Shown in pieces: positions 20,662-28,828 of a stretch of 64,000 bases of DNA; within the stretch, counting starts at the first letter, position 1; each line of letters opens with the position of its first letter. The stretch comes from Bacteroidia bacterium (GTDB taxonomy: Bacteria; Bacteroidota; Bacteroidia; B-17B0; Aurantibacillaceae): assembly GCA_014378485.1 (NCBI GenBank), contig JACMNO010000073.1:1-64000 (forward strand), read 5' to 3'. The notes beneath the pieces are model-generated. The model made no database searches. It saw nothing but the letters and a program-made list of their open reading frames with translations, and was not told the DNA's origin. A program made the position numbers and the translations under genes.

Positions 20662-20717
20662 AATTATGTGATTTTTATAATTTAAATTTTCCGCAATGCT
20701 ATTGTCTAAAAATGTGC

Positions 20718-20787
20718 CAATGGAATATTTTAAAAAAAATCGTACAATATGACAGATTTTAAGTTGGTAAAGAGATAAATATGACAG
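20718..20787 (-). promoter_or_regulatory. groSL upstream region with direct repeats
   Basis: Two copies of CTGTCATATT on the minus strand (plus-strand AATATGACAG at 20746-20755 and 20778-20787) are spaced 32 bp apart, about three helical turns. Closer to groS, TTGGCAC followed by ATTTTTAGAC (around 20709-20725) resembles a sigma-54 -24/-12 site but lacks the -12 GC. No TAnnTTTG box was found. The assignment is tentative. Confidence 0.3.
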
Positions 20788-20826
20788 TTTGTGGCAGAGT
20801 TCGGTTTAGATAAATAGTTTGTTTTC

Positions 20827-21053
20827 TGGGCGCGCCCGGCGGTAGCCGGTCCGGGCTTTTGTTGCAATCTTTTTTTGTGTCAAAAAAAGGATTTACACAA
20901 CAATCCCTCGCGCGGGCTTGCGGTTCAAAAAATGGTAACTTACTTTCTCAACAGACACTAGCACTTTAGGTTGCGTTAGGGATAGAACAAAAATCCTTTT
21001 GCCTGCCTCCTGCAAAAGATTGCAGTGATAGCCCGAGCCGCAGGCAACGCCCA
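20827..21053. repeat. Long imperfect palindromic element (227 bp)
   Basis: The left half reads inward from TGGGCG (20827-20832). The right half ends in CGCCCA (21048-21053), and its reverse complement matches the left half at several nested levels: TGGGCG, then GGGCT, then TGCAATCTTTT, then AAAGGATTT, and finally ATCCCT-N2-CGC near the centre. The unpaired centre is about 20930-20965. The GC content of the outer arms is far above the surroundings. A short, non-coding, hairpin-forming unit of this kind suggests a MITE- or REP-like mobile repeat. It lies between groS and fabH. Confidence 0.7.
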
Positions 21054-21076
21054 AATCCAAATAAGAAAATTAAAAA

Positions 21077-22081
21077 TTACTTGCCGACTTTACTTCCATC
21101 GTAAGCCCATTTTACCCAAATAGAGCCCCAGGTAAAGCCACCACCAAAAGCGGAAATGATGATGTTATCCCCTTTCTTCAGTTGTTTTTCGTAATCCCAT
21201 AATAACAAAGGAATAGTGCCAGCCGTGGTATTACCATAACGTTCAATATTCATCATCATTTTATCAAGACTCAAACCCATGCGGTTGGCGGTTGCTTCGC
21301 AAATCCGTTTGTTAGCCTGGTGTGGCACTAACCACGATACATCATCGGCAGTTAGATTGTTCTTCGCCATTATTTCGGCACTTACTTCAGCCATATTTAC
21401 CACAGCGTGTTTAAATACTGTTTGGCCTTCCTGGTGCACATAATGCAAACGTTTTTCAACGGTTTCATGTGTTGGAGGCATTAAAGATCCACCGGCAGCC
21501 TGGTATAAATAGTTACGGCCTGAGCCATCACTTTTTAATATAAAATCCTGTATTCCGTCTCCGTCTTCGGAGGGTTCAAGTAAAACTGCGCCTCCACCAT
21601 CTCCAAAAATTACACAAGTAGTTCTATCCTGGTAATCAAGGATGGCACTCATTTTATCAACTCCAACCACAACTACTTTTTTATAACGACCGGTTTCAAT
21701 AAACTGAGAGCCTGTTGCTAATGCAAAAATAAATCCTGAACAGGCGGCTGACAGATCATAACCCCAGGCATTTTTAGCGCCAATTTTATCACAAATAATA
21801 TTAGCAGTGGCAGGAAAAATTAAATCGCCGGTAATTGTTCCCACAATTAAAAGATCAATTTCCAAAGCAGTAATGCCACGCTTTTTTAAAAGCTCTTCAA
21901 TAGCAATCACCATCATATCGGAGGTTGCTTTTCCCGGTTCTTTTAAAACGCGTCTTTCTTTAATACCGGTTCGGGAGGTAATCCACTCATCGTTAGTATC
22001 AACAAATTTTGCCAACTCGTCGTTAGTCATCACAAAATCAGGAACGTGGCCACCAACGGCAGTAATTGCAGCTTTAATCAT
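21077..22081 (-). CDS. fabH: Beta-ketoacyl-ACP synthase III
   Basis: FabH condenses acetyl-CoA with malonyl-ACP to start type II fatty-acid synthesis. The 334-residue protein has the thiolase-fold catalytic triad: Cys in DLSAACSGFIFALA, His in WLVPHQANKRI, and Asn in RYGNTTAGTIPLLL, plus the C-terminal FGGGFTWGSIW. Its ATG overlaps the stop codon of plsX by one base, so the two are translationally coupled in the usual plsX-fabH order. Confidence 0.97.
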   Translation of the reverse strand: MIKAAITAVGGHVPDFVMTNDELAKFVDTNDEWITSRTGIKERRVLKEPGKATSDMMVIAIEELLKKRGITALEIDLLIVGTITGDLIFPATANIICDKIGAKNAWGYDLSAACSGFIFALATGSQFIETGRYKKVVVVGVDKMSAILDYQDRTTCVIFGDGGGAVLLEPSEDGDGIQDFILKSDGSGRNYLYQAAGGSLMPPTHETVEKRLHYVHQEGQTVFKHAVVNMAEVSAEIMAKNNLTADDVSWLVPHQANKRICEATANRMGLSLDKMMMNIERYGNTTAGTIPLLLWDYEKQLKKGDNIIISAFGGGFTWGSIWVKWAYDGSKVGK

Positions 22082-23019
22082 TATTGAAATACGGTTTTAA
22101 TTTTTTCGTTTAAGTTGGCTTCCACAATATCCTTGCTTAGCAACATCATATTTTTAAAGGCTAAAGGAGTTGATTTTCCATGCGCAATCATCACATTTGA
22201 ATTGATACCTAAGATGGGCGTACCTCCATATAATTCGTAATTGAATTTATCAAAATACTCATCGTTTAAGTTACGTTTTTTGAGCATGGAATAAAAAGCT
22301 TCTGCTGTTTTTAATAAAACGTTTCCGGTAAAGCCTTCGCAAACAATTACATCTGCTTTGTCTTCAAAAACGTCCTGACCTTCAACATTCCCAACAAAAT
22401 TAAAATCTTTAGAATCTTTCATTAAGGAGTGAGTAGCCTGCGCCACTAAATTTCCTTTTTCAGGTTCTTCGCCAATGTTTAATAAACCTACTTTAGGATT
22501 ATCGATCTTGTAAACTTCTTTGGCAAAAACAGAACCAAGTATAGCAAACTGATACAATACATCCGGCTTACAATCGGCATTAGTACCAACATCTAAAATA
22601 ATTCCAAAACCACCCTTTATTTTTGGTAAAATGGAAGTGATACACGGACGAATAACGCCAGGAACAGCTTTCACAGAAAACATGGCACCTACCAGCATAG
22701 CTCCTGTATTGCCTGCGCTTGCAAAACAATCCAGTTCATTTTCTTTTAATAATTTGAACCCAACAGAAATACTGCTTTGAGGTTTTTGAGCAAGGGCTTT
22801 CGTCGGATGCTCTCCCATTTCAATTACATCGGCAGCATGCACAAAATCAAATTTATCTTCGGAGATACTTTTCTCTTTTAAATAATTTTTTGCTTTCTCA
22901 CTATCACCAATCAAAACGATTCTAACATCAGAAGGTAATGAATCCAAAGCCATTATGGCTCCATCCATACTATTTGCCGGGGCAAAATCCCCGCCCATTA
23001 TATCTAAACCAATTTTCAT
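22081..23019 (-). CDS. plsX: Phosphate acyltransferase PlsX
   Basis: PlsX converts acyl-ACP to acyl-phosphate, the substrate of PlsY in phosphatidic acid synthesis. The 312-residue protein shows the family features: IGLDIMGGDFAP at the start, EMGEHPTKALAQKPQSSI, SAGNTGAMLVGAMF, and VVCEGFTGN-like VIVCEGFTGNVLLK. It is first in the plsX-fabH unit. In many bacteria rpmF lies directly upstream, but here no rpmF is seen; 220 bp of non-coding DNA and sufE (opposite strand) follow instead. Confidence 0.97.
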   Translation of the reverse strand: MKIGLDIMGGDFAPANSMDGAIMALDSLPSDVRIVLIGDSEKAKNYLKEKSISEDKFDFVHAADVIEMGEHPTKALAQKPQSSISVGFKLLKENELDCFASAGNTGAMLVGAMFSVKAVPGVIRPCITSILPKIKGGFGIILDVGTNADCKPDVLYQFAILGSVFAKEVYKIDNPKVGLLNIGEEPEKGNLVAQATHSLMKDSKDFNFVGNVEGQDVFEDKADVIVCEGFTGNVLLKTAEAFYSMLKKRNLNDEYFDKFNYELYGGTPILGINSNVMIAHGKSTPLAFKNMMLLSKDIVEANLNEKIKTVFQ

Positions 23020-23117
23020 ATTCTGCTATGTTATTTTTGCTAATGCTATAATATGAATGAGCCGAAATCAAGCGGCTAAGCAACCAATTTATAAGTAAAT
23101 ATGCAATATTTACCGGG

Positions 23118-23125
23118 CAAAGTTA
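23118..23125 (-). promoter_or_regulatory. -7 box of the plsX-fabH promoter
   Basis: TAACTTTG on the minus strand (plus-strand CAAAGTTA, 23118-23125) fits TAnnTTTG and is followed by GCCCGG. No good TTG is present 19-20 bp upstream. The leader to the plsX ATG would be about 95 nt. Confidence 0.5.
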
Positions 23126-23254
23126 TTAACCTTGATTAGATAATTGTATTTTAAATAGTAGGATTTTTTTTATTAAAGCTATTAAGCTGATATTCTGCAT
23201 GATAAACTAAGACTGAAAACCATTTTATAGAAAAATTGATTGTATTTTTACACT

Positions 23255-23668
23255 ATGAACATCAAAGAAATTGAAAGTGAAATAATTGAGGAATTTGAAT
23301 TGTTTGGAGATGATTGGGAAGGTAAATATGAGCATTTGATAGAATTAGGAAAATCGTTGCCGAAAATTAAAGAAGAGTTGAAAACAGATGACAGGCTTAT
23401 CAGAGGCTGCCAAAGTAAAGTATGGCTTCATTCTGAAAAACAAGACGAAGAAATAATTTATACTGCCGATAGCGATGCTATAATTACTAAAGGCATGGTG
23501 GCTCTCATGATCAGGGTATTGTCTCAGCAAAATCCTAAAGATATTCTCAGTGCAAACCTGGATTTTATCAATAAGATTGGATTAGCAGAACATCTGTCTC
23601 CTACGCGCGCCAATGGCTTGGTGAGCATGATCAAGCAGATGAAACTAGACGCTATGGCATTAAGCTAA
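23255..23668 (+). CDS. sufE: SufE-like cysteine desulfuration protein
   Basis: SufE accepts sulfane sulfur from SufS and passes it to the SufBCD scaffold for Fe-S cluster assembly. The active-site cysteine is C52 in LIRGCQSKVW, and the region around GMVALMIRVLSQQ and GLAEHLSPTRANGL is family-typical. I chose ATG 23255 (MNIKEIESEI); the frame extends to a TTG at 23240 but gives a non-conserved MYFYT prefix. The rest of the suf operon is not in this window, and the gene is followed 16 bp later by a transporter gene. Confidence 0.93.
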   Translation: MNIKEIESEIIEEFELFGDDWEGKYEHLIELGKSLPKIKEELKTDDRLIRGCQSKVWLHSEKQDEEIIYTADSDAIITKGMVALMIRVLSQQNPKDILSANLDFINKIGLAEHLSPTRANGLVSMIKQMKLDAMALS

Positions 23669-23684
23669 TTAGTAACGGAACTCA

Positions 23685-24569
23685 ATGAATAACAAGGCCG
23701 TTTCCTGGATCATATTAATTACACTTTCATTGGTTTGGGGAAGTTCCTTTATTTTAATGAAGCAAGGCTTAAAAGCTTTCAGCAGTGGTGAGGTAGCGGG
23801 TTTGCGCATTGTGATCGCTTCTGCCTTTATGCTACCTTTTCTGGTAAAACATTATAACAGACTTTCAGTAAAAAAAAACTTAAAAGGCTTATTGTTGATG
23901 GGAGTTTTTGGGAATCTGATTCCTGCTTTTTTGTTTACCAAGGCCGAAACACAAATCAGCAGCAGCTTAACAGGAATGCTAAACGCTTTAACGCCTTTGT
24001 TTACGATCATCATTGGCGTGCTGGTTTACAAGAACGCTGTTTCAAAAAATAAATGGCTGGGTGTTGTTGTTGGCTTTATAGGTGCCGTTATTTTGGTTTT
24101 AGCTAATGACAGCGCTGAACAGACTAAAAACGTTTTGTATTGTCTGCTAGTGGCCGCAGCCACATTATGTTATGCCATCAGTGTCAATGGCATAAAAGTG
24201 TATTTAGGGCAGGTCAATTCATTAACAGCAACGGTTTGGTCATTTACGTTGATAGGCCCAATAGCGGCCATTTATTTATTTGGTTTTACTGATGTGATTG
24301 ACCACGCGACCAACCACCCGGAAGCATTAAGTTCTTTATGGTACATCAGTATTTTAGCTATTGTGGGGTCTGCTTTATCTGTGGTTATTTACAATAACCT
24401 GATCAAAATGTCAGGAACTGTTTTTGCCGCCAGTTGCACATACCTGATTCCGATTGTAGCGATTTGTTGGGGGCTTTTGGATGGAGAATTGATCAATTTT
24501 ATCCAAATTATGGCAGTTATTGTTATAATCGGAGGCATTTGGATGATAAATGCGCCAAAAAAGGCATAA
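23685..24569 (+). CDS. DMT/EamA family transporter
   Basis: An inner-membrane protein of 294 residues with about ten transmembrane helices arranged as two EamA repeats. The first repeat begins AVSWIILITLSLVWGSSFIL with the W-G-S-S-F motif, and the second starts around LYCLLVAAATLCYAIS. This drug/metabolite transporter superfamily exports small metabolites or amino acids, and the substrate cannot be told from sequence. It follows sufE by 16 bp on the same strand and may be co-transcribed, which need not imply shared function. Confidence 0.92.
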   Translation: MNNKAVSWIILITLSLVWGSSFILMKQGLKAFSSGEVAGLRIVIASAFMLPFLVKHYNRLSVKKNLKGLLLMGVFGNLIPAFLFTKAETQISSSLTGMLNALTPLFTIIIGVLVYKNAVSKNKWLGVVVGFIGAVILVLANDSAEQTKNVLYCLLVAAATLCYAISVNGIKVYLGQVNSLTATVWSFTLIGPIAAIYLFGFTDVIDHATNHPEALSSLWYISILAIVGSALSVVIYNNLIKMSGTVFAASCTYLIPIVAICWGLLDGELINFIQIMAVIVIIGGIWMINAPKKA

Positions 24570-24640
24570 TTCTGTTGGCTCATTAAATTTAAAAACCTCT
24601 GATAAAATGCGGTTTCGCAGTAAATTATCGCTGAAAATCT

Positions 24641-24670
24641 TTGGCAGATAGAAAAAACCTCCTATCTTTG
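24641..24670 (+). promoter_or_regulatory. Promoter of rplU-rpmA
   Basis: TTG at 24641-24643, exactly 19 bp, then TATCTTTG at 24663-24670: a perfect Bacteroidota housekeeping promoter, followed by CCGTCC. The leader to the rplU ATG is about 36 nt. This is the clearest promoter in the window and calibrates the other calls. Confidence 0.85.
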
Positions 24671-24710
24671 CCGTCCTTAAAAAAATTATTAACAATAAAA
24701 ATTAACAAAC

Positions 24711-25199
24711 ATGTATGCAATTGTAGAAATAGCAGGGCAACAATTTAAAGTGGAACGAGGCAATAAAGTTTACGTTCACCGCCTAGATGCTAACGAAGGT
24801 GCAAAAGTGGAGTTTGACAAAGTTTTCTTAATTGATAACGGCGGAAAAATCTCTATCGGTAGCCCGACTGTTGATGGTGCAAAAGTTGCCGCCACAGTAA
24901 TTGAACACTTAAAAGGCGATAAAGTTATCGTGTTTAAGAAATTACGCCGTAAAGGTTACCAGAAATGGAATAACCACCGTCAGCATTTAACGCAGATATT
25001 AATCCAAGGGATTTTGGGTAAAGGTGAATCGTTAAAAGAAGAATTAACAGCAGAAAAATCAGTACGTGAGTTCTTAGCTCCAAGCCACAGAAATCCTGTA
25101 GTTAGAGAAGAAGTTGTTGCTGAGAAAAAAGCACCTGCAAAAAAAGCAGCGGCTAAGAAAGCGCCTGCAAAGAAAGCAGCTAAAAAAACTGAAGAATAA
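24711..25199 (+). CDS. rplU: 50S ribosomal protein L21 with basic C-terminal tail
   Basis: L21 binds 23S rRNA in the large subunit. Residues 1-~103 are the conserved domain (MYAIVEIAGQQFKV, HLKGDKVIVFKKLRRKGY). The protein is 162 residues, against ~103 in E. coli. The extra ~60 residues include an Ala/Lys-rich low-complexity tail (AKKAAAKKAPAKKAA), a common elaboration in Bacteroidota. It is the first gene of the rplU-rpmA operon, with rpmA 35 bp downstream. Confidence 0.97.
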   Translation: MYAIVEIAGQQFKVERGNKVYVHRLDANEGAKVEFDKVFLIDNGGKISIGSPTVDGAKVAATVIEHLKGDKVIVFKKLRRKGYQKWNNHRQHLTQILIQGILGKGESLKEELTAEKSVREFLAPSHRNPVVREEVVAEKKAPAKKAAAKKAPAKKAAKKTEE

Positions 25200-25234
25200 T
25201 TATTAAAAGTATTAACCATTAAATTTAATTTAAA

Positions 25235-25495
25235 ATGGCACATAAAAAAGGAGCGGGTTCCACAAACAACGGCCGCGAATCACATAGTAAACGTTTAGGC
25301 GTTAAAATTTTCGGTGGTCAGGCTTGTATCTCTGGTAACATTATCGTTCGTCAGCGTGGTACAAAGCATAACCCAGGTTTAAATGTTGGTCTTGGAAAAG
25401 ATCATACATTGTATGCATTAATCGATGGTAAAGTTGTTTTCAAAAAGAAAAAAGACGACAGATCATACGTTTCAGTTGTTCCTGTAGAGGCATAA
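25235..25495 (+). CDS. rpmA: 50S ribosomal protein L27
   Basis: L27 lies near the peptidyl-transferase centre. The 86-residue protein starts [19 protein letters not shown], directly with the mature family N-terminus and without the Firmicutes-type cleaved extension. It also has [11 protein letters not shown] and the GKVVFKKKK segment. It forms the standard operon with rplU and is followed by an intrinsic terminator. Confidence 0.98.
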   Translation: MAHKKGAGSTNNGRESHSKRLGVKIFGGQACISGNIIVRQRGTKHNPGLNVGLGKDHTLYALIDGKVVFKKKKDDRSYVSVVPVEA

Positions 25496-25518
25496 CAAGA
25501 AACTCATTACAGTACTTG

Positions 25519-25556
25519 AAGCCCTCCGCAAAACCGGTGGGCTTTTTGTGTTTTTT
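25519..25556 (+). terminator. Terminator of rplU-rpmA
   Basis: Stem AAGCCCTCCG (25519-25528) with CGGTGGGCTT (25535-25544), one mismatch, followed by two T runs to 25556. Confidence 0.8.
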
Positions 25557-25570
25557 GGAGTTTTTGAATT

Positions 25571-25692
25571 TTAACCACATAGGCACATAGGAAAAGTGAT
25601 ATTGACTTAAATTCCTTATCACCTATGAAAAAGCGTAGCGTCTTCTTTGCTTAACCCCATGACATATAAAAACTATGTGCCTATGTGGTTAA
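25571..25692. repeat. Inverted repeat with 20-bp perfect arms
   Basis: The arms are exact reverse complements: TTAACCACATAGGCACATAG (25571-25590) and its complement at 25673-25692, separated by 82 bp. They are followed by a T run. It sits between rpmA and serS. The words CATAGG and CATAG recur within each arm. Confidence 0.85.
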
Positions 25693-25746
25693 TTTTTTTT
25701 ATTAATAGATTACAAAGATTAAATTTATCCTTTCAAACAAAAACGT

Positions 25747-27021
25747 ATGTTACAATTAAGCTATATAAGAGACAATAAGGACGACGTATTAAAGCGTTTA
25801 GCAATCAAAAATTTTAAAGATGCGGAAAACATTATTAATTCTGTAATCGAATTAGATAATAACCGTAAAACCGCTCAACGGCAGGCAGACGATACCAAAG
25901 CTGAAGCGAATGGTTTAGCTAAGCAAATTGGTGAGTTAATGAAAACCGGAAAGAAAGAGGAAGCGGAAATATTGAAAGCAAAAACGGCCGAATTAAAACT
26001 CAATGAAAAACAGTTTGATGAAACATTAAAAAACATTGAAGCAGAAATTCATAAGCTGTTAGTAACGGTTCCGAACCTGCCTAATTTAACTGTGCCGCTT
26101 GGTAAAACTCCGGAAGATAATGAAGTGGTAAATGAGCCTGGCGCTATTCCAAAATTACATACATCTGCTACTCCGCATTGGGAATTAACCACCAAATATG
26201 ATTTGATCGATTTTGAACTCGGCGTGAAATTAACCGGTGCGGGTTTCCCGGTGTATAAAGGAAAAGGTGCAAGATTGCAACGCGCTTTAATAAATTACTT
26301 TTTAGATAAGGCAACCGCTGCCGGTTATAACGAAGTTCAGGTTCCTATTTTAGTAAACGCTGATAGTGGTTACGGAACAGGCCAACTGCCCGACAAAGAA
26401 GGACAAATGTACCACTGCCAGGTAGATGATTTATATTTGATTCCTACTGCTGAGGTTCCTATTACTAATATGTACCGTGATGTAATGTTGAAGGAAAGTG
26501 ATTTACCGATTAAGAATTGCGGTTACACTCCTTGTTTCAGAAGGGAGGCAGGCAGCTACGGAAAAGATGTGCGGGGACTAAACCGTTTACATCAATTTGA
26601 TAAAGTGGAGATTGTGCAAATTACAACTCCCGAAAATTCTTACAAAACATTAGAAACCATGAGAGAGTTTGTTTGTGGTTTATTGCAGGAACTGGAATTG
26701 CCTTACCGTACATTAAAACTATGCGGTGGCGATATGAGTTTTGGTTCTGCATTAACATACGATTTAGAAGTGTGGAGTGCAGCTCAGCAACGCTGGTTAG
26801 AAGTAAGTTCTGTTTCTAATTTCGAAACTTTTCAAACAAACCGTTTAAAATGCCGTTATAAAGATGCAACCGGTAAAACACAATTAGCACATAGTTTAAA
26901 TGGCAGTGCATTAGCCTTACCTCGCATTGTAGCTTCTTTACTGGAGAATAATCAAACAGAAGCCGGTATTAAAATCCCGAAAGTGTTGGTTCCTTACACA
27001 GGATATGATATAATTTCTTAA
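25747..27021 (+). CDS. serS: Seryl-tRNA synthetase
   Basis: Class II aminoacyl-tRNA synthetase that charges tRNA-Ser (and tRNA-Sec where present). The 424-residue protein has the N-terminal long coiled-coil arm (~1-110, Lys/Glu-rich) that grips the tRNA, then the catalytic core with motif 2 CFRREAGSYGKDVRGLNR and motif 3 region GDMSFGSALTYDLEVW. The ending (LVPYTGYDIIS) is family-typical. It stands alone between two repeat-bearing intergenic regions. Confidence 0.98.
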   Translation: MLQLSYIRDNKDDVLKRLAIKNFKDAENIINSVIELDNNRKTAQRQADDTKAEANGLAKQIGELMKTGKKEEAEILKAKTAELKLNEKQFDETLKNIEAEIHKLLVTVPNLPNLTVPLGKTPEDNEVVNEPGAIPKLHTSATPHWELTTKYDLIDFELGVKLTGAGFPVYKGKGARLQRALINYFLDKATAAGYNEVQVPILVNADSGYGTGQLPDKEGQMYHCQVDDLYLIPTAEVPITNMYRDVMLKESDLPIKNCGYTPCFRREAGSYGKDVRGLNRLHQFDKVEIVQITTPENSYKTLETMREFVCGLLQELELPYRTLKLCGGDMSFGSALTYDLEVWSAAQQRWLEVSSVSNFETFQTNRLKCRYKDATGKTQLAHSLNGSALALPRIVASLLENNQTEAGIKIPKVLVPYTGYDIIS

Positions 27022-27046
27022 CCGCAAGGAGGACATAGATGATAGA

Positions 27047-27080
27047 AAAGGGCGCAGAGTTAATTTTTGCGCCCTTTCCT
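27047..27080 (+). terminator. Hairpin downstream of serS
   Basis: Perfect 10-bp stem AAAGGGCGCA (27047-27056) and TGCGCCCTTT (27068-27077), followed by a short pyrimidine stretch. The next bases to ~27118 hold further paired words (GCGTTCTCTGCGG, CTCTGCGTCTTTGCG), so the hairpin may be part of a dispersed repeat as well as a terminator. Confidence 0.65.
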
Positions 27081-27145
27081 TTTGCGTTCTCTGCGGAAAA
27101 ACTCTGCGTCTTTGCGTTTAAATCCCCATTAAAAACAATATCACG

Positions 27146-27177
27146 TTTGCAATAGCGTTATATAATTTCTACTTTAG
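27146..27177 (+). promoter_or_regulatory. Candidate promoter of the kinase gene
   Basis: TTTG at 27146-27149, 20 bp, then TACTTTAG at 27170-27177, one base off TAnnTTTG. The ATG at 27183 is only 5 nt beyond the box, so a leaderless or near-leaderless mRNA is predicted. Confidence 0.5.
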
Positions 27178-27182
27178 TATCA

Positions 27183-28688
27183 ATGAACATTTACTCTAAA
27201 AAACAACAATGGAAGTGGGCGCTATTTATAGTTGCCATTATCATTGTGTTTACTTCATTGTGGTACACCGATAAACTGGTGACCAGTATCAAAAATGACG
27301 AAGAGAAGAAAGTACGTTTATGGGCTGAAGCTGTTCAGAAAAAAGCGGGCCTTGTAAAATTTACGAATGACCTTTTTCAGAAACTGCAAACCGAAGAGCG
27401 GAAAAAAGCAGAGCTCTACGCATTAGCAACGAAGCAATTAAGCGCTGATGTATTCAGTGTATCTGAGTTTGTATTAAAAGTGCTACAGGACAACACCACG
27501 GTTCCTGTTATTTTAACTGATGATGAAGATAATATCACTGCCAGCAGAAACCTCGATTCGGTGATTGCTAATGATAAGGAGGCGCTCAAAATAGAACTGG
27601 TAAACATGAAAGCCTTGTATCAGCCAGTGGTAATCGATGTTTATAAAGGGAAAAAGAATTATTTATATCATAAAGACAGTCGTTTATTTTCGGATATTAA
27701 AGTAGTGTTCGATAGTTTGATCAGGTCTTTTATTTCTGATGTAGTAATTAATAGCGCAGCCGTTCCTGTAATTTATACCGATTCTACAAAATCGAATATT
27801 TTAGCCATTGGTAACATTGATTCTTTAAAAGTAAATACTTACGAAAAATTAAATGCAACCATTAAAGAAATGGAACTTCAGAATGTTCCTATAGTTGTAG
27901 ACCTTGGCGAAGGATTTAAAAATTATATTTTTTATGAGCAGTCTCCTTTACTTACCCAGCTTACATATTACCCTTACATCCAGTTTGGGGTCATTGGTAT
28001 TTTTCTATTGATTGCCTATATATTATTCAGCACTTCCCGGAAAGCAGAGCAGGACCAGGTGTGGGTTGGCATGAGTAAGGAAACAGCACACCAGTTGGGC
28101 ACACCACTTTCATCATTAATGGCATGGATCGATTATTTAAAAGAAAATGGCACTGATGAAAGTATTGTAAATGAAATGAACAGGGATGTACTTCGTTTAA
28201 ACATGATCACAGAGCGTTTTTCCAAGATAGGTTCGCAGCCAACGTTGCAGGATGAAGATGTTTGCCTTGTGGTGAAAAACGCCATGGACTATTTAAAACA
28301 ACGAACTTCTAAAAATGTAAATTATATTCTGGAAATTCCCGACACAGAAATTCATGCACTGTTATCGGCTCCATTATTTGAATGGGTGATAGAAAATATT
28401 TGCAAAAATGCCGTGGATGCTATGGATGGCAAAGGAGAATTCAGAGTAATCATCATTGATATCCCGGAAGGAGTTGCGATTGATTTAAAAGACAGCGGAA
28501 AAGGTATACCTAAATCAAAACATAAATCCGTATTTAAACCTGGATTTACTACTAAAAAACGCGGTTGGGGATTGGGCCTATCCTTATGCAAACGCATCAT
28601 CGAAAATTATCACGATGGAAAGATCTTTGTATTGAATAGTGAAGAAGGCAAAGGAACTACTTTCAGGATTTTATTGAAGAGGGGTTAG
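27183..28688 (+). CDS. Membrane sensor histidine kinase
   Basis: A 501-residue orphan histidine kinase. Helix 1 (~12-32, WALFIVAIIIVFTSLWY) and helix 2 (~262-285, FGVIGIFLLIAYILF) enclose a ~230-residue periplasmic sensor region without a recognised domain. That region seems to contain an internal repeat: VPVILTDDEDNITASRNLDS resembles VPVIYTDSTKSNILAIGNID. The kinase core follows directly, with phospho-acceptor H303 in AHQLGTPLSSLMAW, then an HATPase domain (NICKNAVDAMDG, DSGKGIP, GLGLSLCKRI). No HAMP domain is seen and no response regulator is adjacent, so its partner is elsewhere. Confidence 0.93.
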   Translation: MNIYSKKQQWKWALFIVAIIIVFTSLWYTDKLVTSIKNDEEKKVRLWAEAVQKKAGLVKFTNDLFQKLQTEERKKAELYALATKQLSADVFSVSEFVLKVLQDNTTVPVILTDDEDNITASRNLDSVIANDKEALKIELVNMKALYQPVVIDVYKGKKNYLYHKDSRLFSDIKVVFDSLIRSFISDVVINSAAVPVIYTDSTKSNILAIGNIDSLKVNTYEKLNATIKEMELQNVPIVVDLGEGFKNYIFYEQSPLLTQLTYYPYIQFGVIGIFLLIAYILFSTSRKAEQDQVWVGMSKETAHQLGTPLSSLMAWIDYLKENGTDESIVNEMNRDVLRLNMITERFSKIGSQPTLQDEDVCLVVKNAMDYLKQRTSKNVNYILEIPDTEIHALLSAPLFEWVIENICKNAVDAMDGKGEFRVIIIDIPEGVAIDLKDSGKGIPKSKHKSVFKPGFTTKKRGWGLGLSLCKRIIENYHDGKIFVLNSEEGKGTTFRILLKRG

Positions 28689-28767
28689 AGTTGTGAATAT
28701 AGGAAATTTACATTAAAATATTTCACACGCCACGTGTTAATGCTGTTCAAATAAATATTCGTTAATA

Positions 28768-28815
28768 AAAAATCTCTCATCAATTTATTAAATAATAAAC
28801 CGGTGAGAGATTTTT
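28768..28815. terminator. Bidirectional terminator
   Basis: Perfect 12-bp arms AAAAATCTCTCA (28768-28779) and TGAGAGATTTTT (28804-28815) with a 24-nt loop, between the convergent kinase and superoxide dismutase genes. Confidence 0.8.
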
Positions 28816-28828
28816 ATTTTATTTGAAA

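Noticed and set aside
20709-20725. Sigma-54 promoter for groSL
   Set aside because: TTGGCAC is followed by TAGAC instead of the required TTGC-like -12 element, so I do not call it a real site.
24980-25243. Open minus-strand frame of 87 codons opposite rplU
   Set aside because: It is an antisense shadow of the Lys/Ala-rich L21 tail, giving low-complexity Phe/Ala text with no family match.
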